A DNA stretch of 64,000 bases, taken from the NCBI GenBank assembly GCA_035650275.1, contig DASRHY010000018.1, forward strand, positions 1 through 64,000. The letters are read 5' to 3'. The stretch comes from DASRHY01 sp035650275. GTDB taxonomy: Bacteria > Actinomycetota > Actinomycetes > Propionibacteriales > Kribbellaceae. Numbering within the stretch: position 1 is the first letter of the stretch; each line of letters begins with the position of its first letter. A model generated the notes under the pieces. That model was not told the origin of the DNA, did no database searches, and saw only the letters and a list, made by a program, of their open reading frames with translations. Both the position numbers and the translations under genes were made by a program. Of this stretch, positions 7,441-16,109 are shown in pieces.

Positions 7441-8553
7441 ATGACACAGACGCCGGACGCGCAGGCCACCTCGTCACAGCTGCGGTTCCGCAGCGCGCTG
7501 GACTCCCTGCCGGCGTACCTGCCGGGCAAGCCGGCGGAGCGGACCGACGGCCGGCCGGCGTACAAGCTGTCCAGCAACGAGAACCCGTACCCGCCGCTGC
7601 CCGGCGTGCTCGAGGCGGCGGTCGCCGCCGCCGGTGTGATGAACCGGTACCCGGACATGGGATCGGTCGCGCTGCTGGAGGCCCTGTCCGAGCGGTTCGG
7701 GGTGCCGGTGAACGACCTCGCGGTCGGCACCGGGTCGGTGGCGATGCTGTACCACCTGCTGCAGGCGACCTGTGAGCGCGGCGACGAGGTGGTGTACGCG
7801 TGGCGCTCGTTCGAGGCGTACCCGATCGCGGTCGCGCTCACCGGTGCCACCTCCGTAAGGGTGCCGCTGACCGCCGAGGCCCGGCACGACCTTGACGCGA
7901 TGGCGGCCGCGATCACCGACCGGACCCGGGTCGTGATCGTCTGCACGCCGAACAACCCGACCGGGCCGGCGGTCCGCGAGGACGAGCTGCGCCGGTTCGT
8001 GCAGGCGGTGCCGGACCACGTGCTGGTCGTGGTCGACGAGGCGTACCGCGAGTTCATCCGCGACCCGGGAACGATGGACGCGGTCGAGCTGTACCGCGAG
8101 CGCTCCAACGTCGTGGTACTGCGGACGTTCTCCAAGGCGTACGGCCTGGCCGGGCTGCGGGTCGGGCTGGCGATCGCGCCCGAGCCGGTCACCTCGGCGA
8201 TCCGCAAGTGCGCGCTGCCGTTCGGGGTCAACCAGATCGCCCAGCACGCCGCGGTCGCGTCGCTGCGGGCGGAGGCCGCTCTGCTGGAGCGGGTCGAGGC
8301 GCTGGTCGCCGAGCGCACCCGCGTCGTCGAGGGCCTTCGGGACGCCGGCTGGGACGTGCCGGACGCGCAGGGCAACTTCGTGTGGCTGGCGCTGGGTGAC
8401 GACACCGTCCCGTTCGCCGCAGCGGCCGAGGCCGAGGGCGTCACGGTCCGGCCGTTCGCCGGCGAGGGAGCCCGGGTCACGATCGGCGAGACCGCGGCGA
8501 ACGACCTGCTGCTCGACGTCGTACGACGCTGGGGACCGCAACCGTCGCGATGA
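7441..8553 (+). CDS. histidinol-phosphate / aromatic aminotransferase (HisC-like)
   Basis: 370-aa fold-type I PLP aminotransferase. It has KLSSNENPYPP near the N-terminus, NNPTGP in the cofactor-binding core, VVDEAYREF with the pyridine-N Asp, and RTFSKAYGLAGLRVG with the Schiff-base Lys. These fit HisC or the related aromatic-acid aminotransferase (Pat). No his genes are adjacent, so a role in aromatic amino acid transamination is as likely as histidine synthesis. ATG 7441 was chosen over an upstream in-frame start because it lies 7 bp after a TAAAGT -10 box and the family begins near here. Its stop overlaps the SDR start as ATGA. Confidence 0.85.
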   Translation: MTQTPDAQATSSQLRFRSALDSLPAYLPGKPAERTDGRPAYKLSSNENPYPPLPGVLEAAVAAAGVMNRYPDMGSVALLEALSERFGVPVNDLAVGTGSVAMLYHLLQATCERGDEVVYAWRSFEAYPIAVALTGATSVRVPLTAEARHDLDAMAAAITDRTRVVIVCTPNNPTGPAVREDELRRFVQAVPDHVLVVVDEAYREFIRDPGTMDAVELYRERSNVVVLRTFSKAYGLAGLRVGLAIAPEPVTSAIRKCALPFGVNQIAQHAAVASLRAEAALLERVEALVAERTRVVEGLRDAGWDVPDAQGNFVWLALGDDTVPFAAAAEAEGVTVRPFAGEGARVTIGETAANDLLLDVVRRWGPQPSR

Positions 8554-9272
8554 CGCTGGTCTGGATCTCCGGTGCGTCGAGCGGGATCGGTGCCGCGTTG
8601 GTGGCGACCGTCCCGTACGACGACGCGGTGCTGGTCGACATCTCCCGCCGCGGGGGTACCCCGGGCACCCAGCACCTCGCGGCCGATCTTGCGGACCCGG
8701 CGTCCTGGCCGCTGGTGGAGCGTGACTTCCTGCGCAGGCTGGACGGGTTCGACGGCGACCGGGTGGTGTTCGTGCACAGCGCCGCAACGCTGACGCCGAT
8801 CGGTCCGGCCGGATCGGTGCCGACCCCGGCGTACACACGCAACGTGCTGCTGAACTCGGCCGCGGCCCAGGTGCTCGGCCACGCGTTCCTGCGCGCGGTG
8901 GCGGACCTGCGGTGCGAGCAGCACCTGGTGATGCTGTCATCGGGCGCCGCGCGGAATCCGTACGAGGGCTGGTCGAGCTACGGCGCCGGCAAGGCCGCGG
9001 TGAACCAGTGGGTGCGGAGCGTCGGTCTGGAGCAGCGGCGGCGTTCGCCGGGGTGCCGGGTGATCGCCGTGGCGCCGGGGGTGGTGGACACCGAGATGCA
9101 GAGCGCGATCCGGTCCACCGACGAGGGCGAGTTCCCACGGGCCGAGCGGTTCCGCGAACTACAGCGCTCCGGCGAGCTGTCCGAGCCCGAGGACGCGGCG
9201 CGGGCGATCTGGTCGCTGCTGGGCCGCGACCTCGAGAACGGTGCCGTGGTCGACCTCCGCGATCTGAGCTGA
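8550..9272 (+). CDS. short-chain dehydrogenase/reductase
   Basis: 240-aa Rossmann-fold SDR. The cofactor motif SGASSGIG is at residues 7-14, and the catalytic Tyr-Lys appear as SSYGAGK, preceded by the LSSGAAR serine strand. The arrangement with short N-terminus and EDAARAIWSLL near the end resembles sepiapterin/benzil-reductase-type SDRs, which reduce carbonyls with NADPH; the true substrate cannot be read. It overlaps the aminotransferase by 4 bp (ATGA), implying translational coupling. Confidence 0.82.
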   Translation: MTLVWISGASSGIGAALVATVPYDDAVLVDISRRGGTPGTQHLAADLADPASWPLVERDFLRRLDGFDGDRVVFVHSAATLTPIGPAGSVPTPAYTRNVLLNSAAAQVLGHAFLRAVADLRCEQHLVMLSSGAARNPYEGWSSYGAGKAAVNQWVRSVGLEQRRRSPGCRVIAVAPGVVDTEMQSAIRSTDEGEFPRAERFRELQRSGELSEPEDAARAIWSLLGRDLENGAVVDLRDLS

Positions 9273-9295
9273 CTTCGCTGCGCTCCCGACGCACC

Positions 9296-10264
9296 CTAGG
9301 GAGCAGGCGTCTCCGCGGGCTTACGGACCGGCCGCCGTTCGGCGGTCACCACCAGGCCGACCCCGAGTACGACGATCGCGCCGCCGAGCACGATCGCGGA
9401 GGTGACCGGCTCGCTGAGGATCAGCCAGCCGAGGAACACCGCGACGACCGGGTTCACATACGCGTAGGTGCCGACGAGCGAGATCGGCGCGTTCGCCAGC
9501 AAGTACACGTAGGCGCTGTATGCGAGCAGTGAGCCGAACCCGACCAGGTAGGCCAGCGCCAGCCAGCCGCTGGTGTCCACCGAGGCGAGGTGCACGTCCG
9601 CGGTCTCGCCGCGCAGCAACCCGATCAGCACCATCGAGATGCCGCCGATGAGCATCTCGTACACGCTCGCGACCAGCGGATCCTTCGGCAGTCCGAGCCG
9701 GGGTGAGAATCGGGACCCGGTCGCCCAGCACACCGTGCCGAACACCAGGATCGCGACCGACAGCGGTTGCGCGCTCGTCTCGCCACCGGACAGCGCGAGC
9801 AACGCGACTCCGCTGAAACCGCCGAGCACGCCGGCCCAGGTCAGCAGCCGCGGCCGCTCGCCGCCGAACACCCGGAGCAGGATCAGCCACAGCGGCACCG
9901 CCGCGACGAGCAGGGCCGCGAGCCCGGATGGCACCGTTTCCTCCGCGACCGCGACACCGCCGTTGCCGCCCGCGAGCAGCAGCAGCCCGACCACGCCGGA
10001 CCCGACCAGCTCGCGCCGCGTTACCCGCAGCCGTCGTACCCCGGACCGCAGGGCCAGCGCGCCGGCCAGCAGCGTTCCGGCCAGCAGGAAGCGGCTCGCC
10101 ATCCCGAGCATCGGCGGGATCCCGGCGTCGACTACGACCCGGATCGCCAGGTACGTGGAGCCCCAGATGATGTAGACGACCACGAGCGCGCCCCAGATCG
10201 CCGCCGCCGTCGCCGTTCGCACCTCGGGCTGGTACCCAACCGGCGCCCGCTCCGTCACCGCCAC
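9296..10264 (-). CDS. EamA-family (DMT superfamily) transporter
   Basis: About 322 aa with ten hydrophobic segments arranged as two EamA repeats. The first repeat carries IIWGSTYLAIR; the second begins near VLVFGTVCWATGS and ends with a YVNPVVAVFLGW motif. Members export amino acids, metabolites or drugs across the cytoplasmic membrane. The open frame extends to 10408, but GTG at 10264 has a strong GAGGGGGTGGA ribosome site 3-5 bp upstream; ATG 10294 is an alternative. It converges with the SDR gene, with 23 bp between the stops. Confidence 0.8.
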   Translation of the reverse strand: MAVTERAPVGYQPEVRTATAAAIWGALVVVYIIWGSTYLAIRVVVDAGIPPMLGMASRFLLAGTLLAGALALRSGVRRLRVTRRELVGSGVVGLLLLAGGNGGVAVAEETVPSGLAALLVAAVPLWLILLRVFGGERPRLLTWAGVLGGFSGVALLALSGGETSAQPLSVAILVFGTVCWATGSRFSPRLGLPKDPLVASVYEMLIGGISMVLIGLLRGETADVHLASVDTSGWLALAYLVGFGSLLAYSAYVYLLANAPISLVGTYAYVNPVVAVFLGWLILSEPVTSAIVLGGAIVVLGVGLVVTAERRPVRKPAETPAP

Positions 10265-10814
10265 CGCTCCACCCCCTCGACTGCCATCCACCATCAAGAT
10301 CCTGTCAGCACCGTTCTTATCGAACGCCCCTGACTCTACCCTGCCCCACCGACCACTTCCACCTTGTTCGATCGTTCGTCGGTCCCGCCCCGGCGTGTCG
10401 TCGATCACTCGTCAGTCCAGCCCACGGGCTCGCCGTACGACGAGTAGGAGCGCGCCGCCTCGGCGCATGTCAAAAGACTGATGCGGGGCTGTGACAGTTG
10501 GTGGGGTGGTGGGGGTACGGGTGTCACACTGGAGGGAGATCGGCGCGGGGAGCGGCGCCGGGTTGACCAGTGGGTGGACAGGTGTCTCATCGCGGTGGAC
10601 GGAGGTGTGTACGGGCGTATCGGCGTGCTGTCAGCGAATTCGCCCTGCCCCTGGTTGATCGGTACGGTGTGCGGCAAGAGGGCCGTGAGCCGACTCGCAC
10701 CCTCTCCCTTGGAAGCGTGGTCTTGACCTCGAGCCGTACCCGGCTGACCGTGAAGTCGGGACCCGTGAAACGTCGGCGCGCGGCGATCCCGCGCCCGCCA
10801 CACGAGGAGTGCAT
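10265..10814. other. 550-bp intergenic region before the bkd-like operon
   Basis: No ORF here has coding character. The best promoter candidate for the operon is TTGACC at 10723-10728 and GACCGT at 10746-10751 with a 17-bp spacer, about 60 bp before the start codon. Two related segments, CCGTGAAGTCGGG and CCGTGAAACGTCGG, follow in tandem at about 10749-10780 and could be regulator half-sites. The left part holds the EamA gene's promoter region. Confidence 0.4.
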
Positions 10815-12032
10815 GTGACCGAGACTGTGACATCAGGAGGGCCGCCGGACCAGAACCCGGCGGAGTCCACCACTCCGGGACTGGCCCCGGAAACCTTCGC
10901 GCCGGCCCAGGCGCCGAGTCCAGAGCAGCCCTCCGAGGAGGTCGAGTTCGTCCAGCTGCTGACGCCCGAAGGAGAGCGCGTCGAGCATCCGGACTACTCG
11001 TTCGACCTCGACGACGACGCGATCAAGGGCTTCTACCGCGACATGGTGATGGTCCGCCGGATCGACACCGAAGCGACCGCGCTGCAGCGGCAGGGTGAGC
11101 TGGGCATCTGGGCCTCGCTGCTCGGCCAGGAGGCCGCACAGATCGGGTCCGGCCGGGCGCTGAACGAGCGCGACATGGTCTTCCCGACCTACCGCGAGCA
11201 CGGCGTGGCCTGGTGCCAGGGTGTCGACCCGCTGAACCTGCTCGGCCTGTTCCGCGGCGTCGACCAGGGCGCCTGGGACCCGCGGGACAACAACTTCCAC
11301 CTGTACACGATCGTGATCGGCGCGCAGACGCTGCACGCGACCGGGTACGCGATGGGCCAGCAGCGCGACGGCGTGATCGGCGACCCTGAGAACGGCGAGG
11401 CAACGATCGCGTACTTCGGCGACGGCGCCTCCAGCCAGGGCGACGTGAACGAGGCCTTCATCTACGCCTCGGTGTTCAACGCGCCGGTGGTCTTCTTCTG
11501 CCAGAACAACCAGTGGGCGATCTCGGAGCCGATCGACCGGCAGACCCGGATCCCGCTCTACCAGCGCGCCGCCGGCTTCGGCTTCCCCGGTGTGCGGGTC
11601 GACGGCAACGACGTGCTCGCGACGTACGCCGTCACGCAGGCCGCGCTGCGCCGGGCCCGGGAGGGCAGCGGCCCGACCCTGGTCGAGGCGTACACGTACC
11701 GGATGGGCGCGCACACCACCTCGGACGACCCGACCAAGTACCGGCTCACCGAGGAGCTGGAGCACTGGAAGCTCAAGGACCCGATCGAGCGGGTGAAGGC
11801 GTACCTGATCCGTACCGGTGCCTCCGACAACGACTTCTTCGACTCCGTCGAGCAGGAGGCGGACGGGATCGCCGCGAATCTGCGGCAGGGCTGCCTGAGC
11901 ATGCCGGACCCGGAGCTGACCGAGATGTTCGACCGGGTGTACGTCGAGCAGACGCCGCAGCTGGTCCAGCAGAAGCAGGACTTCGCCGCGTACGCAGCCT
12001 CTTTCAGCGTCGGTGCAGAGGGGAGCCACTGA
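10815..12032 (+). CDS. bkdA: 2-oxoacid dehydrogenase E1 component, alpha subunit
   Basis: 405-aa thiamine-diphosphate subunit of a 2-oxoacid dehydrogenase complex, probably branched-chain (actinobacterial BkdA group); pyruvate is an alternative substrate. It shows the ThDP motif GDGASSQGD ... NN (starting about residue 202), the YREHG segment, and the phosphorylation-loop-like YRMGAHTTSDDP. An acidic, Pro-rich N-terminal tail of about 50 residues precedes the catalytic domain. GTG at 10815 is placed by GAGGA 6 bp upstream; an in-frame GTG at 10809 overlaps that site. The E1beta gene starts 1 bp after the stop, so the subunits are made together. Confidence 0.88.
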   Translation: MTETVTSGGPPDQNPAESTTPGLAPETFAPAQAPSPEQPSEEVEFVQLLTPEGERVEHPDYSFDLDDDAIKGFYRDMVMVRRIDTEATALQRQGELGIWASLLGQEAAQIGSGRALNERDMVFPTYREHGVAWCQGVDPLNLLGLFRGVDQGAWDPRDNNFHLYTIVIGAQTLHATGYAMGQQRDGVIGDPENGEATIAYFGDGASSQGDVNEAFIYASVFNAPVVFFCQNNQWAISEPIDRQTRIPLYQRAAGFGFPGVRVDGNDVLATYAVTQAALRRAREGSGPTLVEAYTYRMGAHTTSDDPTKYRLTEELEHWKLKDPIERVKAYLIRTGASDNDFFDSVEQEADGIAANLRQGCLSMPDPELTEMFDRVYVEQTPQLVQQKQDFAAYAASFSVGAEGSH

Positions 12033-12033
12033 G

Positions 12034-13014
12034 ATGACGAAGATCAGTCTTGGCAAGGGCATCAACCTCGGTCTGCGCCGCGCGATGGAGAACGACCCGA
12101 AGGTCCTCGTGATGGGTGAGGACATCGGCAAGCTGGGCGGTGTCTTCCGGGTCACCGACGGGCTGCAGAAGGACTTCGGCGAGGACCGGGTGATCGACAC
12201 CCCGCTGGCCGAGTCCGGCATCGTCGGTACCGCGGTCGGCCTGGCGCTGCGCGGCTACCGGCCGGTGTGCGAGATCCAGTTCGACGGGTTCGTGTTCCCG
12301 GCCTACGACCAGATCATCAACCAGGTCGCGAAGATGCACTTCCGGTCGATGGGCAAGCTGCGCATGCCGATCGTGATCCGGATCCCGTTCGGCGGCGGCA
12401 TCGGCGCGGTCGAGCACCACTCGGAGTCGCCGGAGGCGCTGTTCGCGCACGTAGCCGGGCTCAAGGTGGTGTCCTGCGGCGACCCGGTGGACGCGTACTG
12501 GATGATCCAGCAGGCGATCGCCTCCGACGACCCGGTGATCTTCTTCGAGCCGAAGCGCCGGTACCACGAGAAGGCCGAGCTGGACGAGACCGCCGAGACC
12601 GCGCCGGCCCCGCTGCACCAGGCGGCGGTACGCCGGGAGGGCACAGACGCGACGCTGTTCTGCTACGGCCCGATGGTGAAGACCTGTCTGCAGGCGGCCG
12701 AGGCCGCGCTCGAGGACGGCCACAGCCTCGAGGTGGTCGACCTGCGGACGATCTCACCGCTGGACCTGCCGACCATCTTCGCGTCGGTCAAGAAGACCCG
12801 GCGCGCGGTCGTCGTGCACGAGGCGCCGCTGTCGCTCGGGCCGGCAGCGGAGCTGGCCGCCCGGGTCACCGAGGAGTGCTTCTACCACCTGGAGGCACCG
12901 GTGCTGCGGGTCGCGGGCTTCGACACTCCGTACCCGCCGTCCCGGGTGGAGGAGGAGTACCTGCCCGACCTGGACCGGGTGCTGGACGGTGTCGACAAGG
13001 TGATGGGGTACTGA
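12034..13014 (+). CDS. bkdB: 2-oxoacid dehydrogenase E1 component, beta subunit
   Basis: 326-aa partner of the preceding alpha subunit. It has MGEDIGKLGGVFRVTDGL at the N-terminus (Glu that activates ThDP), DTPLAESGIVG, and EIQFDGFVFPAYDQI; a transketolase C-terminal domain runs from about residue 200 (TLFCYGPMV ... VVDLRTISPLD). The alpha2beta2 E1 decarboxylates the 2-oxo acid and acylates the lipoyl group of E2. The stop codon TGA overlaps the E2 start codon (1-bp overlap), so all three genes form a tight operon. E3 (lipoamide dehydrogenase) is not in the window. Confidence 0.9.
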   Translation: MTKISLGKGINLGLRRAMENDPKVLVMGEDIGKLGGVFRVTDGLQKDFGEDRVIDTPLAESGIVGTAVGLALRGYRPVCEIQFDGFVFPAYDQIINQVAKMHFRSMGKLRMPIVIRIPFGGGIGAVEHHSESPEALFAHVAGLKVVSCGDPVDAYWMIQQAIASDDPVIFFEPKRRYHEKAELDETAETAPAPLHQAAVRREGTDATLFCYGPMVKTCLQAAEAALEDGHSLEVVDLRTISPLDLPTIFASVKKTRRAVVVHEAPLSLGPAAELAARVTEECFYHLEAPVLRVAGFDTPYPPSRVEEEYLPDLDRVLDGVDKVMGY

Positions 13015-14453
13015 TGGCCGTGCAGGAGTTCCGCCTCCCCGACGTGGGTGAGGGCCTGGTCGAGGCCGAGATCGTGTCCTGGAAGGTCAAGCCCGGCGAC
13101 ACGGTGAAGCTGAACGACACGATCGTCGAGATCGAGACCGCGAAGTCGTTGGTCGAGCTGCCGGTGCCGTTCGCCGGCGTGATCGCCGAGCTGCTGGTCC
13201 CCGAGGGCGAGACCGTCCCCGTCGGTACGCCGATCATCTCGGTCAACACCGGTGGGTCCGACGGGGCCGACCTGACCCCGCCGGTCACCGAGGGCGCTCC
13301 CAAGGAGGACCTGGTCCCCGAGATCCAGACCCCGGGTGACGAGGAGTGGGTCGAGCCCGGCCTGATCGGCGGGCCCGCTCCCGGCGGTCGTACCGCCGTC
13401 CTGGTGGGTTACGGCCCCAAGACCACCGAGGCCAAGCGCCGGCCCCGCAAGACCTCTGCCCAGGCGCCGGTCCAGGCGGAGCCGGCCGCCGTACCCGAGC
13501 CGGTCGCCGTACCTGAGCCGGTGGCCGTGGCGGCGCCGGCCGAGGCCCCGGCGGTGCCGGGAAGCGAGGCGAGGGTGCTGGCGAAGCCGCCGGTCCGCAA
13601 GCTCGCCAAGGACCTGGGCATCGACCTCGGCACGGTGACGCCGACCGGCCCGGGCGGTGTGATCACCCGCGCCGACGTCGAGTCCTTCACGTCCGCAGAG
13701 GCGGCAACGGCCGTCGCGCCGGTGCAGGCAGAACCGGTGCAGCCGGTACCGGGCCAGGCCGAAACCCGGATCCCGATCAAGGGCGTCCGCAAGGTCACCG
13801 CGCAGGCGATGGTGAACAGCGCGTTCACTGCTCCGCACGTCACCGAGTGGATCACCGTCGACGTCACCGCGACGATGGACCTGGTCAAGCGGCTGAAGGG
13901 ATCCCGCGAGTTCGACGGCATCAAGGTCTCGCCGCTGCTCATCGTGGCCAAGGCCTGCCTGCTGGCCGCCCGTCGTACGCCGGAGATCAACGCGGCGTGG
14001 GACGAGCCGGCGCAGGAGATCGTGATCAAGCACTCGGTGAACCTCGGCATTGCCGCGGCCACCCCGCGCGGGCTGATCGTGCCGAACATCAAGGCCGCCG
14101 ACACGCTGTCCCTGCCCGACCTCGGCCGCGCGCTCAACGAGCTCACCGCGGTGGCGCGCGAGGGCAAGACCCAGCCGGCTGACCAGGCCGGTGGCTCGTT
14201 CACGATCACCAACGTAGGCGTGTTCGGGGTGGACGCCGGTACGCCGATCCTCAACCCGGGCGAGGTCGGCATAATGGCCTTCGGCGCCGTGCGCAAGCAG
14301 CCGTGGGTGGTGGACGACGAGATCGTGCCGCGCTGGATCACCACGCTGGCGCTGTCCTTCGACCACCGGGTGGTGGACGGCGAGCAGGGGTCCCGGTTCC
14401 TGGCCGACGTGGCGGGCATTCTCGAGGACCCGGCCCGCGCGTTGATGTTCTGA
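13014..14453 (+). CDS. bkdC: 2-oxoacid dehydrogenase E2, dihydrolipoyl acyltransferase
   Basis: 479 aa. One lipoyl domain (residues 1-80) with the lipoylated Lys in IETAKS; a long Pro/Ala/Val-rich linker; a peripheral subunit-binding domain (about 185-225: KPPVRKLAKDLGIDL ... GPGGVITRADV); and the acyltransferase domain (about 245-479) with the catalytic DHRVVDG near the end. It transfers the acyl group from E1 to CoA. ATG 13014 overlaps the E1beta stop. A strong GC-rich hairpin lies 13 bp after the stop and probably terminates the operon. Confidence 0.92.
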   Translation: MAVQEFRLPDVGEGLVEAEIVSWKVKPGDTVKLNDTIVEIETAKSLVELPVPFAGVIAELLVPEGETVPVGTPIISVNTGGSDGADLTPPVTEGAPKEDLVPEIQTPGDEEWVEPGLIGGPAPGGRTAVLVGYGPKTTEAKRRPRKTSAQAPVQAEPAAVPEPVAVPEPVAVAAPAEAPAVPGSEARVLAKPPVRKLAKDLGIDLGTVTPTGPGGVITRADVESFTSAEAATAVAPVQAEPVQPVPGQAETRIPIKGVRKVTAQAMVNSAFTAPHVTEWITVDVTATMDLVKRLKGSREFDGIKVSPLLIVAKACLLAARRTPEINAAWDEPAQEIVIKHSVNLGIAAATPRGLIVPNIKAADTLSLPDLGRALNELTAVAREGKTQPADQAGGSFTITNVGVFGVDAGTPILNPGEVGIMAFGAVRKQPWVVDDEIVPRWITTLALSFDHRVVDGEQGSRFLADVAGILEDPARALMF

Positions 14454-14466
14454 CCTCTGGTACGGC

Positions 14467-14494
14467 GAGGGCCCGGGTGGTCGCCCGGGCCCTC
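14467..14494 (+). terminator. GC-rich terminator hairpin after the bkd operon
   Basis: GAGGGCCCGGG pairs perfectly with CCCGGGCCCTC across a 6-base loop (11-bp stem). It lies 13 bp after the E2 stop. There is no U-tract, as is common in high-GC actinobacteria. Confidence 0.75.
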
Positions 14495-14514
14495 CGCACA
14501 TCCGCCGTCTCGAG

Positions 14515-14568
14515 TGTGTTCACGAATCGCCATGTGAGAGCGCTTGCGCATGGCGATTCGTGAACACA
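14515..14568. terminator. 54-base perfect hairpin between convergent genes
   Basis: Two 20-bp arms are exact reverse complements: TGTGTTCACGAATCGCCATG at 14515-14534 and its complement at 14549-14568. They flank a 14-base loop containing AGCGCT. The hairpin sits between the ends of the bkd operon and the WYL regulator gene, so a bidirectional terminator is likely. The arms are long and perfect and have moderate GC, unlike the neighbouring hairpin. Confidence 0.7.
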
Positions 14569-14578
14569 CAAGGACCGG

Positions 14579-15547
14579 TCAGCCGGCGGCGCGGGTGATG
14601 CGGGCGCCGAGCATGCGCAGGTACTCGACCAGCTCGGGCGGTTCGTGCACCTCGAAGTCGCAGCCGAGCAGCACCAGCCGGAGCGCGATCCACTCGAGCG
14701 TGTCGGTATGGCTGTGCAGCCGGCAGCTGTGCTCGTCGATCGCCTCCAGGTCGCCGGGCCCGTCCCCGAACCGGCCCGCGACCTGGTCCAGCGGCAGCCG
14801 GATCGTGGCGACGGCGCGGTACGTCGGGGCTCGCGAGAACATCGTCTCCCGCACGTACGACGCGGCGTCCGCGGCCGGTAGCTCGCGCGTGACGACCCGC
14901 GCACCGGTCGGTACCGGGGACGAGATCCGGTCCACCCGGAATATCCGCCAGTCGTCGCGGTCGTTGTCGTAGGCAACCAGGTACCAGCGCCGGCCGGAGG
15001 CGACCAGCCGATGCGGGTCGACGTGCCGCCGGGTCTCGATCCCGTCGTGCGTGCGGTAGCCGAACCGGACCCGCTCGCGGTTGGTGGCCGCCGCGCCCAG
15101 CACCGTGAGGTGCTCGGGATTCACCGGGGCCGCGGCGGACAGCGCGGGTGGCAGTACCAGCGGGACGGTGGCGCCGCCGAGCGCGCCGACCCGGTACCGC
15201 AGCCGGGACGGCAGCACCTGCTCGAGCTTGGTGAGCGCCCGCACCGACGCCTCCTCGATGCCCGCGACCGCCTGACCGGCCGCCGTACGCAGGCCGACCG
15301 CGATCGCGACGGCTTCCTCGTCGTCGAGCAGCAGCGGCGGCATCGCCGAGCCGGCGACCAGCCGGTACCCGCCCGCGGCGCCCATCGTGGCCTCGACCGG
15401 GTAGCCGAGCTCGCGCAACCGGTCGACGTCACGGCGGATCGTCCGCGCGCTCACCGCGAGCCGCTCCGCCAGCTCACTGCCCGGCCACTCACGCGGGGTC
15501 TGCAACAACGAGAGCAGCTGCAGCAGCCGTCCAGGGGTGTCGGTCAT
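14579..15547 (-). CDS. WYL-domain transcriptional regulator (YafY/DeoR-like HTH)
   Basis: 322 aa. An N-terminal winged helix-turn-helix (residues 1-60: ELAERLAVSARTIRRDVDRLRELGYPVEA, then GGYRL) is followed by a WYL ligand-sensing domain (about 140-215) with the defining RRWYLVAYDNDRDDWRIFRVDRI, and a C-terminal WCX-like extension. Such proteins sense small molecules or nucleic acids. ATG 15547 is preferred over 15568 because the family begins MTDTPGRLLQLL. It is transcribed away from the VOC gene 85 bp to the right and probably controls it. Confidence 0.88.
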   Translation of the reverse strand: MTDTPGRLLQLLSLLQTPREWPGSELAERLAVSARTIRRDVDRLRELGYPVEATMGAAGGYRLVAGSAMPPLLLDDEEAVAIAVGLRTAAGQAVAGIEEASVRALTKLEQVLPSRLRYRVGALGGATVPLVLPPALSAAAPVNPEHLTVLGAAATNRERVRFGYRTHDGIETRRHVDPHRLVASGRRWYLVAYDNDRDDWRIFRVDRISSPVPTGARVVTRELPAADAASYVRETMFSRAPTYRAVATIRLPLDQVAGRFGDGPGDLEAIDEHSCRLHSHTDTLEWIALRLVLLGCDFEVHEPPELVEYLRMLGARITRAAG

Positions 15548-15632
15548 GGATCCAAGATTCGCAGACAACTAGGACAGGACCAGACCTAGATGCTATCTAC
15601 AGTCGTAGCCAACCGGATAGAAGGAGCGCACG

Positions 15633-16109
15633 ATGCACCACATCCCCGAGGGCTATCACTCCGTCACGCCGTGGATGATCGGCAAGGACACCGCCGGGCT
15701 GATGAACTTTCTCACCGCCGCGTTCGATGCCGAGGACCTGGGCCGGATGGCTGATGAGAACGGCGTCATCGGGCATGCCGAGATGCGGATCGGCGACTCG
15801 GTCGTGATGATGTTCGACAAGCCGGACTGGCCGCCGACGCCGGCGTTCCTGCGCTTCTACGTCGAGGACGTCCACGCGACGCTCGAGAAGGCGGTCACCG
15901 CCGGCGCGACCGTGGTCACCGAGCCGACGCACCTGTTCTGGGGCGACCTGGTGGCGCGGGTGCACGACCCGTTCGGCAACCTGTACTGGCTGCAGACCCG
16001 GATCGAGGAGGTGGACCCGGCCGAGATGGAGCGACGGATGGCGGACCCGGAGTTCACGGCCGCGATGGAGTACGTGCAGAGCGGGCTGTTCATGCCGGAG
16101 ACCCGGTGA
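15633..16109 (+). CDS. VOC-superfamily (glyoxalase/PhnB-like) protein
   Basis: 158 aa, single vicinal-oxygen-chelate fold of the PhnB/YdeI type: YHSVTPWMIGKDTAGLMNFLTAAFDA at the N-terminus, a GHAEMRIGDSVVMM strand, and the closing DPFGNLYWLQTR motif. The metal ligands of true glyoxalases are only partly present, so the protein may act on or bind a small molecule, possibly as a resistance or demethylase-like factor. AAGGAG lies 7 bp before the ATG. Its stop overlaps the start of the next gene. The divergent WYL regulator is the likely controller. Confidence 0.8.
   Translation: MHHIPEGYHSVTPWMIGKDTAGLMNFLTAAFDAEDLGRMADENGVIGHAEMRIGDSVVMMFDKPDWPPTPAFLRFYVEDVHATLEKAVTAGATVVTEPTHLFWGDLVARVHDPFGNLYWLQTRIEEVDPAEMERRMADPEFTAAMEYVQSGLFMPETR

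Noticed and set aside
10405..10833. 142-codon minus-strand ORF in the bkd upstream region
   Set aside because: No family resemblance, no ribosome site, Arg/Ser-rich composition; the region is better explained as promoter DNA.
12882..14501. Long antisense open frame opposite the E2 gene
   Set aside because: It is the complement of a strongly recognised gene; the product is Arg/Gly/His-rich low-complexity sequence, the usual shadow of high-GC third-position bias.
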